Shown here: positions 38,760 to 47,394 of the stretch, piece after piece | Layout of the letters: each line of letters opens with the position of its first letter | How positions within the stretch are numbered: position 1 is the stretch's first letter | Source of the DNA: an uncultured Treponema sp. | GTDB taxonomy: Bacteria > Spirochaetota > Spirochaetia > Treponematales > Treponemataceae | Assembly (NCBI GenBank): GCA_937877515.1 | Contig: CALFIX010000025.1 | Coordinates: 1 to 47,394 of the forward strand | DNA: 47,394 nt | Direction of reading: 5' to 3' | Position numbers and translations under genes: made by a program | The notes under the pieces: model-generated | Database searches by the model: none | What the model was told of the DNA's origin: nothing | The model's input: the letters and a program-made list of their open reading frames with translations, nothing else

Positions 38760-40436
38760 CTAAAAGTAATATGGACTGTCTAAGCTTGCTGAAAGACCTA
38801 TGCTAACGTCTAAAAATCCGTTTTTCCTTTTTTTTGCATATAGTTCAATATATATTGCACTTTTGTCTTCGTTCAGCTGGACATTTAAAATGTCAACGGG
38901 GTCTGTCTCGCTAAAGCCTGCTTCATCTGCAATGGAACTCTTTAAAATTTTTGTTATTGCATAATGCTTAGAAGAACTGGATGAGGCGTGAACCATCTGC
39001 ATTCCCAGAATAGGAAGCAGGGCGTCTTTAAGTAAGTCATGCTTGTAAACTTCGTAGCCGGGAGACGATGGACGTTTATCTAAATAGACAGGAAATTCCT
39101 TTAATTCATTTTTTTCATCTTTTGTTGTGATGCGAACTATAGAATCTGCTTCTAATGACATGGCTTTTATTTGAAAATCATCTAGGCTTGTTATTGGAGT
39201 GTCATTTAATTTTATAATTGTCATGTCTTCCTTTAGACCTGAGTAATTTGCGCTGCCTCCTGGCAATGTGTAATTTATTGTAAGACCTTCGTTTGCTCTT
39301 CCGCTACCAGGCTCCCTTTGCGTTCTGCCGTAAGAACCAATCCATGGATGTTCCCTTTCTCCTCCCGCATACAAAAATGGCAAGGAGCTCTTTAAGTATT
39401 CAACAGGAATTGCAAAGTTCAGTCCCTGGTAGTTTTGGACACCTGCAAAAACAATGGCTTGAACTCTGCCGTATTCATCAATAAGCGGTCCACCTGAGTT
39501 TCCTGAATTTACAGCTGCATCTACTTGGAAAACTGTTCCTGCTGTAAAAAGCCTTCTGTCCTTGGCGCTTATAATTCCGCTTGTTAGAGTGCGGTCCAGC
39601 CCTAAAGGAGAGCCTATTGCGTATACTCTGTCTCCTGTATCCAAATCTTTTGAAGAACCCAATGTAAAGACGTAAGGCGCTTCAACTTCTGTTTTTATTA
39701 AAGCTAGGTCCAGAGTGCTGTCCCAACCAATAACTTTTGCAGGAATACGTGTGTCGGGGTCCTCTGCAAGCTTTATGTAAAGTCTTGAATAGCCTTTGGA
39801 TTTTTTTTCTACCATGTCTTCTATTACGTGGTGATTTGTTACAATGTAACCGTCACTTGAAATAAAAAATCCAGAACCTAAAACAGCATCAGTGTAGCCC
39901 ATTCCTTTTTCTATTTTTATTCCCTTGTCAACATAAACCGTAACAGTTCCTTTTATTAGCTCTGAGACTTTTGCTTTGTTTTTTTCTTTGCCGGATGAAT
40001 TAAGACCAGGCACCTCAGAAATGTCTATTTCTGTCTTTTCAATTTTTTCTGAATCCTTTAGAACAGCTTTCATGCTGTCGTATAATTTTTGAGCATTTAG
40101 CTTTTCTCTTATGGAAGAGCTTTCCTCTTTAGCTTTTTTTCTTTCGCTTTCTAATTCCTGTATTGATTTTTCTTTTATAAAGTTAAAAAGATTTTGAACT
40201 TCTGTGTTTTCTGGAACTTTTTCTAAAAGAATCGAAGATTTCCATAAAGCCTTTATTATTTGAGTTTCAGAAAGGTCTCTTATACTTTCAATTTCATCTA
40301 GTACGGCATCTTCTTCTGTGTAATCTATAGGCTTAAAAACTTCTGGTTTTTCAGTTGTTTTACAGCCTGTAAGCGTAATAGCGCCTGTAAAGATTAAGAG
40401 TAATGCAAGTGAAGAGTAAATTACATTATTCTTCAT
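38760..40436 (-). CDS. HtrA-like serine protease lipoprotein
   Basis: The protein of 558 residues has a lipoprotein signal peptide ending LTGC (Cys near 25), then a long helical coil (about 40-150), a trypsin-like domain and a PDZ-like domain. The triad is visible: His in TNHHVIE, Asp in STLDLALI, and Ser in NSGNSGGPL. After the PDZ part, a C-terminal region (about 470-558) is of unknown type. It probably works in the periplasm, tethered to the outer or inner membrane. It overlaps the preceding gene; starts at 40454 and 40451 are possible, and 40436 is chosen because it gives the cleanest signal peptide. Confidence 0.82.
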   Translation of the reverse strand: MKNNVIYSSLALLLIFTGAITLTGCKTTEKPEVFKPIDYTEEDAVLDEIESIRDLSETQIIKALWKSSILLEKVPENTEVQNLFNFIKEKSIQELESERKKAKEESSSIREKLNAQKLYDSMKAVLKDSEKIEKTEIDISEVPGLNSSGKEKNKAKVSELIKGTVTVYVDKGIKIEKGMGYTDAVLGSGFFISSDGYIVTNHHVIEDMVEKKSKGYSRLYIKLAEDPDTRIPAKVIGWDSTLDLALIKTEVEAPYVFTLGSSKDLDTGDRVYAIGSPLGLDRTLTSGIISAKDRRLFTAGTVFQVDAAVNSGNSGGPLIDEYGRVQAIVFAGVQNYQGLNFAIPVEYLKSSLPFLYAGGEREHPWIGSYGRTQREPGSGRANEGLTINYTLPGGSANYSGLKEDMTIIKLNDTPITSLDDFQIKAMSLEADSIVRITTKDEKNELKEFPVYLDKRPSSPGYEVYKHDLLKDALLPILGMQMVHASSSSSKHYAITKILKSSIADEAGFSETDPVDILNVQLNEDKSAIYIELYAKKRKNGFLDVSIGLSASLDSPYYF

Positions 40437-42522
40437 ATTGAATGGGTTCATCATTTTTTAATGCCTCTTGTTCTATTAAAATTCCATAGTTTACGCTTCC
40501 CACTTTTATACATAGGAGACGTTCGTTTTTGTGTTCTACTATATAGCAAACACCTTGAGGGGCATTTTGGTTAAGGATTTCTACTGATTTTTTTGCAATT
40601 TCTTTATTTCCTACCGCTCCCAGCCAGAAGAAATTCTTTTCTGTTTTATCTTCTGTAACAGTAAGCGAATACTCGTCTTTAGAAACTTTAAAAGGTTTGC
40701 CATTTTTTGATGCAATTTGAACAAGACTGTTCTCCGGTTGAATATAGAAAAGGGACTCTTGTAAATCTTCTTCTGGTGTGTTTATAAAGCGGGTTTCCCA
40801 AAGTCCGTCTCCGTTAGAGTCCCAGGAAGTTATTACTTTTCCGTTTTCCTTATATTCTTCTGTAAAGTCCGGAACTGTATCTTCATTTGTGTCAATTTGA
40901 ATCATCCTTAAATAAAATGATGCATTGTTTGAAGGAAGACCAAATAAATTTGTCATAACAAGGCGTTCATCTTCTAGGCTATGAGCATTTCTTTTGCCTT
41001 CCGTGTCAATGTCGTAAAATTCAGTTGTCTCAAACACTCCATCATCATCGGCATCTACCATACGTAAAACAGGAACAGAATTTTTAAATTCTGCAAATGC
41101 GTATTGCCTTCCTTGAGCTTCGTATATTGCTGTGTTTACAGCTCCATTTAGAAGTGTAAATGTAATCGTTGCACCCTGCCTTTCCTCAGATGGAATTGTA
41201 AAGCTGTAAGACGAGTTTATGAGCATTTCATTTGTAATTTCTTCTCCCTTAGTAAGAATTTCAGGAAAGAAAAACTGCATGGAAAGGCTGCTGCTTATTT
41301 TATTTCTGTCACTCATTAAAACAGGAGTCCACTTAAGTGTTTCTGAAACAAGATTAAATGTCTGTCGAATGTTTTCTTTTGAGTTTTCAAAATTTACTGT
41401 CTTCAGGTAAGGAAAATTTTCCCACGTTACACTCATATTTCTTTCTTTTTGAGAAAGTGCAACTGGAGTTCCAAAATCGCATGTTATTGTCCATTCAAAA
41501 ATTCCATCTTGATTATGATCGTAAAAGATAGTAGCCGGCCGTCCTCTTTCGTATTTTATATGAATGTTTTCTATTCCATCATCGTCTGTGTCTGTGTAAA
41601 TTATTCCACTGTAAGAGTTAAAATATTCTTTTGCATTTTTTATTGTTTCGTCATCTGTCAAAAGCTGCAGAAAGTTTTCCAGAATGGAAAGACTTATAGA
41701 AGAGTCTGCAAAGTCTGCAATGTAATTAAAAGCTTCCTTTTGTGTAATAAGATTTGAGTTTAATGCAACGGTTGCGTACATAGGATGCCTTAAATCTCTG
41801 GCCTTAAAAGATTTTAATAAATGTTCTTTAGTATCTCCTGTTGCAAAAGAAGCTGCATATATTTCTAGCTCTGCATCTTTATCTGGAGACGCTGCTACAT
41901 ATTGGGTAATTTGAGAAATAAAAATATTTGCAAGTCTGATTACATCTGTATCTCTGGAAAGCGGAGATTCATTCATAAAAAATAAAAGAGGGAATCTTGT
42001 GTCGCTAGGATACATTTTTCTTGCACTGTCAATTTTGATTCTTGCCTTAGAAATAGAATCCGCGTCTTTCATTCTGTAGTATGCTTTTGCTCTTACGTAT
42101 TCTGCATCTGCCGAATAAATCATCGGCTCTTCATCTAATATGTTCGGAACTAAGAAGAATGCACCAGTGTCGCACAAAATGTCTGCGTACATCAGGCGGG
42201 CATTATCTCTGTTGTAATCAACCCAATTATCTTTTTGCAAGGCATTTTGAACTAAGGGTAAAATTTCTGCAAAAGGTGATTCTAAGTTTGCTTTGGCAAG
42301 GGCAGAAAGATACCAGAGATCAGATATGTTTTCGTCATAAGCTATGCCAAGTGTGCTCTGTGAAATTACGGCATTCCAGTTTTTTTCTGCCGTGTATCCC
42401 TTTGCAAGCGAAAGACATCTTAGTGCCGTCCGCTGGTTTGCTTTTTGTGCAGAATTATTTGTTGCTGCAAAAATATTGAAAGTTAAAAAAGCCAGGGTAA
42501 AAAATAAGATTTTTTTTTTCAT
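40426..42522 (-). CDS. Periplasmic repeat protein with Asp-rich EF-hand-like loops
   Basis: The 698-residue protein has a signal peptide (cleaved near FAAT, residue 20), a helical N-terminal half (about 25-280) that resembles TPR repeats, and a beta-rich second half. The latter contains loops such as DTDDDGIENIH, DHNQDGIFEW, DADDDGVFE, DTNEDTVPDF and DSNGDGLWE. These resemble the calcium-binding loops of EF-hands or thrombospondin type 3 repeats, here spaced irregularly. No enzyme motif is seen. It lies between tilS (4 nt upstream) and the HtrA-like gene (overlapping), so the two proteins may work together in the periplasm. Confidence 0.65.
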   Translation of the reverse strand: MKKKILFFTLAFLTFNIFAATNNSAQKANQRTALRCLSLAKGYTAEKNWNAVISQSTLGIAYDENISDLWYLSALAKANLESPFAEILPLVQNALQKDNWVDYNRDNARLMYADILCDTGAFFLVPNILDEEPMIYSADAEYVRAKAYYRMKDADSISKARIKIDSARKMYPSDTRFPLLFFMNESPLSRDTDVIRLANIFISQITQYVAASPDKDAELEIYAASFATGDTKEHLLKSFKARDLRHPMYATVALNSNLITQKEAFNYIADFADSSISLSILENFLQLLTDDETIKNAKEYFNSYSGIIYTDTDDDGIENIHIKYERGRPATIFYDHNQDGIFEWTITCDFGTPVALSQKERNMSVTWENFPYLKTVNFENSKENIRQTFNLVSETLKWTPVLMSDRNKISSSLSMQFFFPEILTKGEEITNEMLINSSYSFTIPSEERQGATITFTLLNGAVNTAIYEAQGRQYAFAEFKNSVPVLRMVDADDDGVFETTEFYDIDTEGKRNAHSLEDERLVMTNLFGLPSNNASFYLRMIQIDTNEDTVPDFTEEYKENGKVITSWDSNGDGLWETRFINTPEEDLQESLFYIQPENSLVQIASKNGKPFKVSKDEYSLTVTEDKTEKNFFWLGAVGNKEIAKKSVEILNQNAPQGVCYIVEHKNERLLCIKVGSVNYGILIEQEALKNDEPIQYEE

Positions 42523-42525
42523 AGG

Positions 42526-43935
42526 TTATGCCTCTGTTTTTATAATCCAGTTCTTTGTTCCGCGAAGTTCGCCCCATAAAGCAATAAGAGGCTGTTCTTC
42601 TGTTCCTAAAGACTGAATGCATGGAATCGTATTACAGTTATTGTTATATTTCCAATTTGAGAATATTTTTCTTACAGATATATTCTTTCCAAAAGCATCT
42701 TTTATAGTGTCACCACATTGAAAAGATCTAAAGGCAATTGGAAAGCTTGTATTTTTTAATTCTAAGGTTTTAATTTCTCTTTCCTCTATGGATGCCGTAA
42801 AAATTATAGAATTTTCTTTTTTCTTACAATTTACATTATACGACTCGAAAATAAATTTTTTCTCACACTCTATTATATAGTAAAAGCCGGTTTCTGTCGC
42901 CTTATTTTTTTTTGAAGTTATATAAACGTTTCCTTTATCTGCTTTTATTGTGATTCCTTCTGATTCCCATTGTATTTTTTCTTTTTCAGAAGAAAGTTCC
43001 TTGCTTAAAAAATAAATATTCCTAAATGGAACTCTCTTTGAAAGTTCAGCAGGCTCGTTTTTCTGCAAATTATTGTTTTTTGAATTCTCACTTAAAGCTT
43101 TGTAGAGAACCCTTATTTTTATTGATTCTTCAAGGGCTGAAAAACAGTTCCTCTTAAAACTTGATGTGTCAGATGACAAGTTAAATTCAATTTTTGTAAA
43201 AGCTTCATCAGAAAGCTTTTTTAACAGGTCTTCATCTAAAGAATTTTTTAATTCGAGGTTAAGGACTGCCTTTGACCAGCCTTTTACTTCTGAATCTAAA
43301 AATGGAATAATATTATGCCTTATCTTATTTCTTAGTATTGTTGTGTCAAAATTTGTTAAATCTGTTCTGTAGGAAATGTTCTGAATTTTTAAATATTCTT
43401 CAATTTGACTTCTTTCTATGTTTAAAAGAGGTCTTATAAATTTTTCTCTTTTTTCAGGAATTGAAGAAATGCTTCCCTGCAGAAAGTGCATGAGAAGAGT
43501 TTCTATTCTGTCATTTTTGTTGTGGGCAAGACAAAAGTAAGAAATGTTTTCATTATTTATTACCTTGTTAAATATTTTGTATCGTTCGTCTCTTGCTAAG
43601 GCTTCTAAACTTAGATTTTGACTTTTGGCTTTTTCTTTTAATTTACCAGGAACAATGTCTTCTCTAATGCATTTTATGTTTAGAGCCTTGCAGTATTCTT
43701 GAACATATTCGGCGTCTCTTACACTTTCTTCTTTTGGCCTTATATTGTGATTTACTGTTACTGCAATCAGTTTGCAGCTTTGAGGTAATATATTTTTTAG
43801 AGAAGTAAGCATTGCAATGGAGTCTGCTCCACCGGAAACGGCTGCTCCAATTACAAGATTTTCAAAACTAGAAACACCTGCTTTTATTAGACCTTGTCTT
43901 ACACTTTCTTCAAATTTTTTAACAAGCTGTTCCAT
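42526..43935 (-). CDS. tilS: tRNA(Ile)-lysidine synthase
   Basis: The 469-residue protein has the PP-loop SGGADS near residue 35 and the LAHNKNDRIETLLMHFLQGS stretch typical of TilS. It adds lysine to C34 of the tRNA-Ile that reads AUA. The C-terminal half is longer and very AT-rich in codon use, with the known C-terminal domain fold not obvious. No Shine-Dalgarno sequence precedes the ATG, which lies 4 nt after the upstream stop; translation may be coupled. Confidence 0.9.
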   Translation of the reverse strand: MEQLVKKFEESVRQGLIKAGVSSFENLVIGAAVSGGADSIAMLTSLKNILPQSCKLIAVTVNHNIRPKEESVRDAEYVQEYCKALNIKCIREDIVPGKLKEKAKSQNLSLEALARDERYKIFNKVINNENISYFCLAHNKNDRIETLLMHFLQGSISSIPEKREKFIRPLLNIERSQIEEYLKIQNISYRTDLTNFDTTILRNKIRHNIIPFLDSEVKGWSKAVLNLELKNSLDEDLLKKLSDEAFTKIEFNLSSDTSSFKRNCFSALEESIKIRVLYKALSENSKNNNLQKNEPAELSKRVPFRNIYFLSKELSSEKEKIQWESEGITIKADKGNVYITSKKNKATETGFYYIIECEKKFIFESYNVNCKKKENSIIFTASIEEREIKTLELKNTSFPIAFRSFQCGDTIKDAFGKNISVRKIFSNWKYNNNCNTIPCIQSLGTEEQPLIALWGELRGTKNWIIKTEA

Positions 43936-43939
43936 GCTT

Positions 43940-45598
43940 TTACTTTATCATATTAGAGCGTTTGATTCCATAGCGTATTTGCTTAGAAAAATAATCAATT
44001 TCGGCTCTTACACGTTTTAAAAAAGAAATGTCACCTGTATATTTATATCCATCTGGAAAATGAAGATATAAATAATCTCTTTTTTCTATAAGATTTTTTA
44101 ACTGTTCTTCGAGACTTATTTTTTTTGTTCTGAAATCAGATGAATCACCATTTATAAGCAGATCCTTTATTTCTTCCAGAGCTTTTAATTCATTTTCGTA
44201 GTATGATTTTGCTTTTTCAATGTTCATCTTTCTCTTTTTATCTATAGTTAAGTCTGTTTTTGAGGATGAGCCTTTTATTTCAAAGGTTTCTTTTATTTCC
44301 AGGCCTAAATAAAGTCCGTTTGTGCATAATGAAAACAGATTTTTTTCAGAAGAAAACATTTCCTTAAATTGTTTTGCATAGGAAGATAATGCTATTGTGG
44401 TTCTTGCTACACTTTTATTGTTTTTTGCGTCAAATGTTCCTTGAGAAAATGTTGATTTTATATTATCTAAGAAAGAGAGTTTTCTGTTTTTTAAAAGTAT
44501 CTCTGTGTGTTGCGGCGTTCCCCTTGAGTGTGTTTTTCCTCTGGTAAAGCAAAAGTCTAATCCCGTTAGGTAAACAGGTGTTTCCTCTGATTTCCTTAGT
44601 CTTAGGGCAATGTATGTTGCCGCAAGTCCAACTGAGCCCATGGGCGGTATGACGCTTTCTGTTAGCTCCCTGCTTAAAGTCTTTATGAAGGAGCTGGAAG
44701 AGTATTCTGTTAAAAAATAAATTATTTCTGAATGAACTACGTCCGGAATTTCTGGTCGGGAGCATAAATCTAAAAAAATATATTCAGGACTATTTTTTAT
44801 TCCTATGTATGCTTTTTGAATAATATTTTGTGCTTCCAGGGCTACAACTGCGTCAGCTTTTAATTTATGCTTTTCTAAAACCGAAAGTGAAGCATCTGCT
44901 GCAATTATAAAAAAATCATCCGGTTTTTTTAAGCTTTCTAAAGTGTTTTCTAAACTTTCTCCCGCTCCGCAAACTAAAATAGGCTTTTCAACTTTTTTTG
45001 AAACATCATTAAGTTCTGTAAAGTTTGTGAAGTATAAAAGATTTCTAAAAATGTTTTTATTGTATAGCCTTCCAAATTTTGTAAGTGTTATCCGGTTTTT
45101 CCAAAATTGAGCTATAAGTTCTTCTGCTGCAGAATAAATTTTTTCGTATTTTTCTTTTGCAAATTGAACGCCTGCGCTAAAGTCTATTTTTACAGCTCTT
45201 TTGTATTCTCCTGTATTTGCAAAGCTTCTCAGTAAAGTGTCTAACTTAGAAAAATCATTTGCATCTTCTAAAATAACTTCTTTCACTAGTTTTTTTGAAA
45301 AAAGGGCAAGTTGTTTTTTTGAAAAGTTTAATAAGGGCCCTTCTGCTTCTAACGCAAGTATAAGGCAGTTCTCTGGAATTTTTGCTTGTAATTCGTTAAG
45401 ACCATACCATAAAGCAGGGGAGGCTAAAATGACGAGTGTTCCGGGTAGTAAATTTAATTTTTCTATTGATGATATAATAGAGCGTGAAGGGTTATATTTA
45501 GAATAAAGATAACGAGATTTATATAGAACTGTTTCTAAACTAGAAGAGCCCTGACTAGTTTTTTCTAGACAAGGCTCTTCCTTTTTTAAGCTTTCCAC
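43940..45598 (-). CDS. MptE-like (DUF115) protein, Maf-type
   Basis: The 552-residue protein has the DUF115 core near residues 200-370: PILVCGAGESLENTLE, FFIIAADASLSVLEKH, DAVVALEAQN, PPMGSVGLAATYIALRL, and a LTGLDFCFTRGKTHSRG segment. Related proteins are either 6-hydroxymethylpterin pyrophosphokinase-like or motility-associated (Maf) sugar transferases that modify flagellin. Treponemal flagellins are known to be glycosylated, so the second role is the better inference. It starts with GTG; the AGGA before it overlaps the stop of the PpiD-like gene. Confidence 0.7.
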   Translation of the reverse strand: MESLKKEEPCLEKTSQGSSSLETVLYKSRYLYSKYNPSRSIISSIEKLNLLPGTLVILASPALWYGLNELQAKIPENCLILALEAEGPLLNFSKKQLALFSKKLVKEVILEDANDFSKLDTLLRSFANTGEYKRAVKIDFSAGVQFAKEKYEKIYSAAEELIAQFWKNRITLTKFGRLYNKNIFRNLLYFTNFTELNDVSKKVEKPILVCGAGESLENTLESLKKPDDFFIIAADASLSVLEKHKLKADAVVALEAQNIIQKAYIGIKNSPEYIFLDLCSRPEIPDVVHSEIIYFLTEYSSSSFIKTLSRELTESVIPPMGSVGLAATYIALRLRKSEETPVYLTGLDFCFTRGKTHSRGTPQHTEILLKNRKLSFLDNIKSTFSQGTFDAKNNKSVARTTIALSSYAKQFKEMFSSEKNLFSLCTNGLYLGLEIKETFEIKGSSSKTDLTIDKKRKMNIEKAKSYYENELKALEEIKDLLINGDSSDFRTKKISLEEQLKNLIEKRDYLYLHFPDGYKYTGDISFLKRVRAEIDYFSKQIRYGIKRSNMIK

Positions 45599-45605
45599 TA
45601 AATTC

Positions 45606-47138
45606 CTATTTTGTAAACATTGCCTGATAAGCTTCGCTAAAGTTATCTTTTACACGGCTGGAAGTCATTAAGGCATAGTTTGCACTTGTAGAATCTGTGC
45701 TTGCAATTGTCTCTTCATAGTTTGAACTGTCTGCTTTTTCTGCTTTTACAACATCAGTACATTCAAGGATTACAATCTTGTTTCCAATGGAAATAGGTTC
45801 AGACATTTCTCCTTTGCTTAGAGAGAAAGCCTTTGTCAAAGTTTCGCTATCAGAAGCAAGATTTGGAATGTCACCTACACTTTCAATATTTGAAAGGAAA
45901 GATGTGTTTCCGTAGTTTAGTGCGAATGCAGGAATTTTTGTGCTTGTCAAACCATTTGCCTTGCAGGCTGAATCAAAACTGGAAACATAAGCTGCGTTTA
46001 TAAAGTTTTTTGCAAGCTCAAGATAGTAATTTTCAATAGTTCCTCTTTCGCTTATCTTCATGTAAGAAAGAACATCATTTGCTAAATCTTCTGATGTAAA
46101 GTCTGCGGCAGTAGATTCTCCATCGGTTCTAAAAACTATGTATCCGCGATTAGCCTGAATTACAGAGCTGTATTCGTTTAATGGTGTAGAAATAACATCT
46201 GTTAAGTTTTCTTCATTCTTTAAGATGTTAGCAATCTGATATCTGTATGAGTTAGAGATTTTTCCTTCAGAATTTGTGTAGTATTTTTGTGATTTTTCCT
46301 GAACAGCATCTTCAAAAGTGATTTCTCCTGCCTTTATCTGTTTAAGGGTAGCTTTTGCTTCTGATTCAGAATCAAAACATAAAGCAGAAAGATTGTATTT
46401 AATGAACTTTTCTGCATTTTCTTTAGCAAACTCAATAGCTTCTGAAGCAGGGTAGTCTTGTGTGTTAAAGCTTGTTACATTAAATGCTTTCTTTTCACAT
46501 TCCATTTTAGAAATAAAATCAACTTCCTTTGATGAAACTTTAAGACCAAAGAGTGCTTTGTTATTAAACTGACCATATACCGGTAATTGAAGCCCCTGAC
46601 TTGTGTAATCAACTTTCTGAGTTCCAAAAACATCATCCGTGTAGCGCTGGAAAGTAAGACTGTCAGTAGCCTCTCTTCTTAGTGTTGTTAAAGTTGACTC
46701 GTCTGTCTGGTTGTAAAGCTTTGCAGAATATTTACCGGTTTCATCTGTAAAGCGGGGAAGAATGGCCCTGCTGATTGCAACGGCTGGAACTTCATAGCCG
46801 CTCTTTTTAACGGCATCAGAATAAGCCATGCTGAAAAGAGTCTGGCGGAATGCCAGCTGCATTATATATGCGTAAGACTGTTCGTTTAACTGGATGCCTG
46901 CTCTCTGATAGTTTTGAGCAACGTTAGAAGCGTAAGTTGCAAATTTGCTTCCTGCTTCATAAGTTATCTTTTTGTTGTTGTAAGAACCGAATGACGGACT
47001 TTTGTTTTTGTTAAAAAGTCCCTGGAATACAGCAGCTCCTCCAACTGGAAGAAATACGATTGCTGAAATAATAAGAATAATTACGGCACCAACTTTAGTG
47101 CCGCCTTTTTTTGATTTATGTTCGTTTTCCTGAGCCAT
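45606..47138 (-). CDS. PpiD/SurA-like periplasmic chaperone
   Basis: The 510-residue protein has one N-terminal transmembrane helix (about residues 17-38), then a SurA_N-like helical domain (about 45-170) and C-terminal segments of peptidyl-prolyl isomerase type (SATLKQIKAGEITFEDAVQEKS, GYIVFR, SKGEMSEPISIGNKIVILECTDV). The domain order resembles PpiD. It probably assists folding of secreted proteins at the inner membrane. AAGGA precedes the ATG. It is the first gene of a run of six on the minus strand, which fits a periplasmic-quality role for the HtrA-like lipoprotein in the same operon. Confidence 0.75.
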   Translation of the reverse strand: MAQENEHKSKKGGTKVGAVIILIISAIVFLPVGGAAVFQGLFNKNKSPSFGSYNNKKITYEAGSKFATYASNVAQNYQRAGIQLNEQSYAYIMQLAFRQTLFSMAYSDAVKKSGYEVPAVAISRAILPRFTDETGKYSAKLYNQTDESTLTTLRREATDSLTFQRYTDDVFGTQKVDYTSQGLQLPVYGQFNNKALFGLKVSSKEVDFISKMECEKKAFNVTSFNTQDYPASEAIEFAKENAEKFIKYNLSALCFDSESEAKATLKQIKAGEITFEDAVQEKSQKYYTNSEGKISNSYRYQIANILKNEENLTDVISTPLNEYSSVIQANRGYIVFRTDGESTAADFTSEDLANDVLSYMKISERGTIENYYLELAKNFINAAYVSSFDSACKANGLTSTKIPAFALNYGNTSFLSNIESVGDIPNLASDSETLTKAFSLSKGEMSEPISIGNKIVILECTDVVKAEKADSSNYEETIASTDSTSANYALMTSSRVKDNFSEAYQAMFTK

Positions 47139-47177
47139 AAAAATATCCTTTTTTTTTAGTAATAAAATTTGTGTGCA

Positions 47178-47206
47178 ATTTTATCATTGTAAAAAGTACC
47201 TGTCAA
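47178..47206 (-). promoter_or_regulatory. Promoter of the PpiD-tilS-lepA operon
   Basis: On the minus strand TTGACA (47201-47206), 17 nt, TAAAAT (47178-47183). The leader is about 32 nt and has a ribosome site, unlike the leaderless promoters elsewhere. Confidence 0.75.
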
Positions 47207-47298
47207 CGTATAACTCCTTTTTATGGTTATTTTAATTCTTTATTTTTTTTCTGTTTTGTTGCGGCTTAAAAAAAATGCAAAAAAAAACTGTTTTACGC

Positions 47299-47327
47299 TT
47301 GACATAATTTTTCCCCTATGATATATT
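47299..47327 (+). promoter_or_regulatory. Promoter of tRNA-Asp
   Basis: TTGACA (47299-47304), 17 nt, TATATT (47322-47327), 12 nt before the tRNA. A processed 5' end is expected. Confidence 0.75.
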
Positions 47328-47339
47328 CCAACACATCAC

Positions 47340-47394
47340 GGGGTGTTAGCGAAGTTGGTTATCGCGCTGGCCTGTCACGCCGGAGACCACGGGT
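47340..47394 (+). tRNA. tRNA-Asp (anticodon GTC), cut by the window end
   Basis: The acceptor strand GGGGTGT (47340-47346), D-arm GCGA/TCGC and anticodon stem CTGGC/GCCGG with GTC at 47374-47376 are present. The T arm and 3' acceptor strand lie past the window. Identity follows from the anticodon. Confidence 0.9.

Overview
The window is about 47 kb of low-GC bacterial chromosome, almost certainly from a host-associated Treponema other than T. pallidum. The evidence is a very long spirochaete-type coiled-coil protein, a fused IspDF enzyme, a CarD-type regulator, lipoproteins with relaxed spirochaetal signal peptides, a small outer-membrane barrel, a DUF115/MptE-like protein of the kind linked to flagellin modification, and ordinary bacterial housekeeping genes. 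No rRNA operon, CRISPR array, insertion sequence or prophage was seen.

Layout. 1-1540 is an AT-rich accessory edge: a small membrane protein, a frameshifted zinc-ribbon gene and an MntA/HepT (MNT/HEPN) toxin-antitoxin pair. 1550-5850 holds two minus-strand iron-sulphur genes, a 914-residue modular flavoprotein and a DUF362 ferredoxin-like protein, with a clear promoter and a tandem palindrome. 5856-11111 has a HAD phosphatase and a 1506-residue coiled-coil protein. 11089-18211 (minus) carries ispDF, carD, adk, a RarA-like ATPase with a methyltransferase-like tail, a lipoprotein and a small barrel. 18343-26838 (plus) carries folD, folE2, miaB, a LapA-like protein, a SPOR protein, galT, asnA and a radical-SAM-like protein lacking its cluster cysteines. 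26853-29123 (minus) has mntP and a DegP/HtrA protease.

29300-34480 (plus) is the conserved ribosome and cell-envelope run rplU-prp-rpmA-obg-nadD-yqeK-LCP protein-rsfS. After a minus-strand polyacidic small protein, ispE-spoVG-tRNA-Gln-rplY follow (34907-36841). 36909-47206 is a tightly packed minus-strand operon: PpiD-like chaperone, MptE-like protein, tilS, a periplasmic repeat protein, an HtrA-like lipoprotein and lepA. The window ends inside a tRNA-Asp.

Two of the three MEP-pathway steps between MEP and MEcPP are carried by ispDF and the third by ispE, so the window contains all three activities. folD and folE2 supply one-carbon and pterin chemistry. Several proteases and chaperones (DegP, HtrA-like lipoprotein, PpiD-like) act in the periplasm.

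The most interesting observations are: a repeated promoter layout in which the -10 box lies only 6-10 nt before the start codon with no Shine-Dalgarno sequence, suggesting leaderless mRNAs for several housekeeping genes; a radical-SAM-like protein without a cluster; a RarA protein fused to a methyltransferase-like domain with an apparently degenerate SAM motif; a Prp protease gene next to an L27 that has no extension to cleave; a candidate attenuator in front of obg; and a tandem 13-bp palindrome at the flavoprotein promoter. All functional statements are from reading the sequence; no database search was run.
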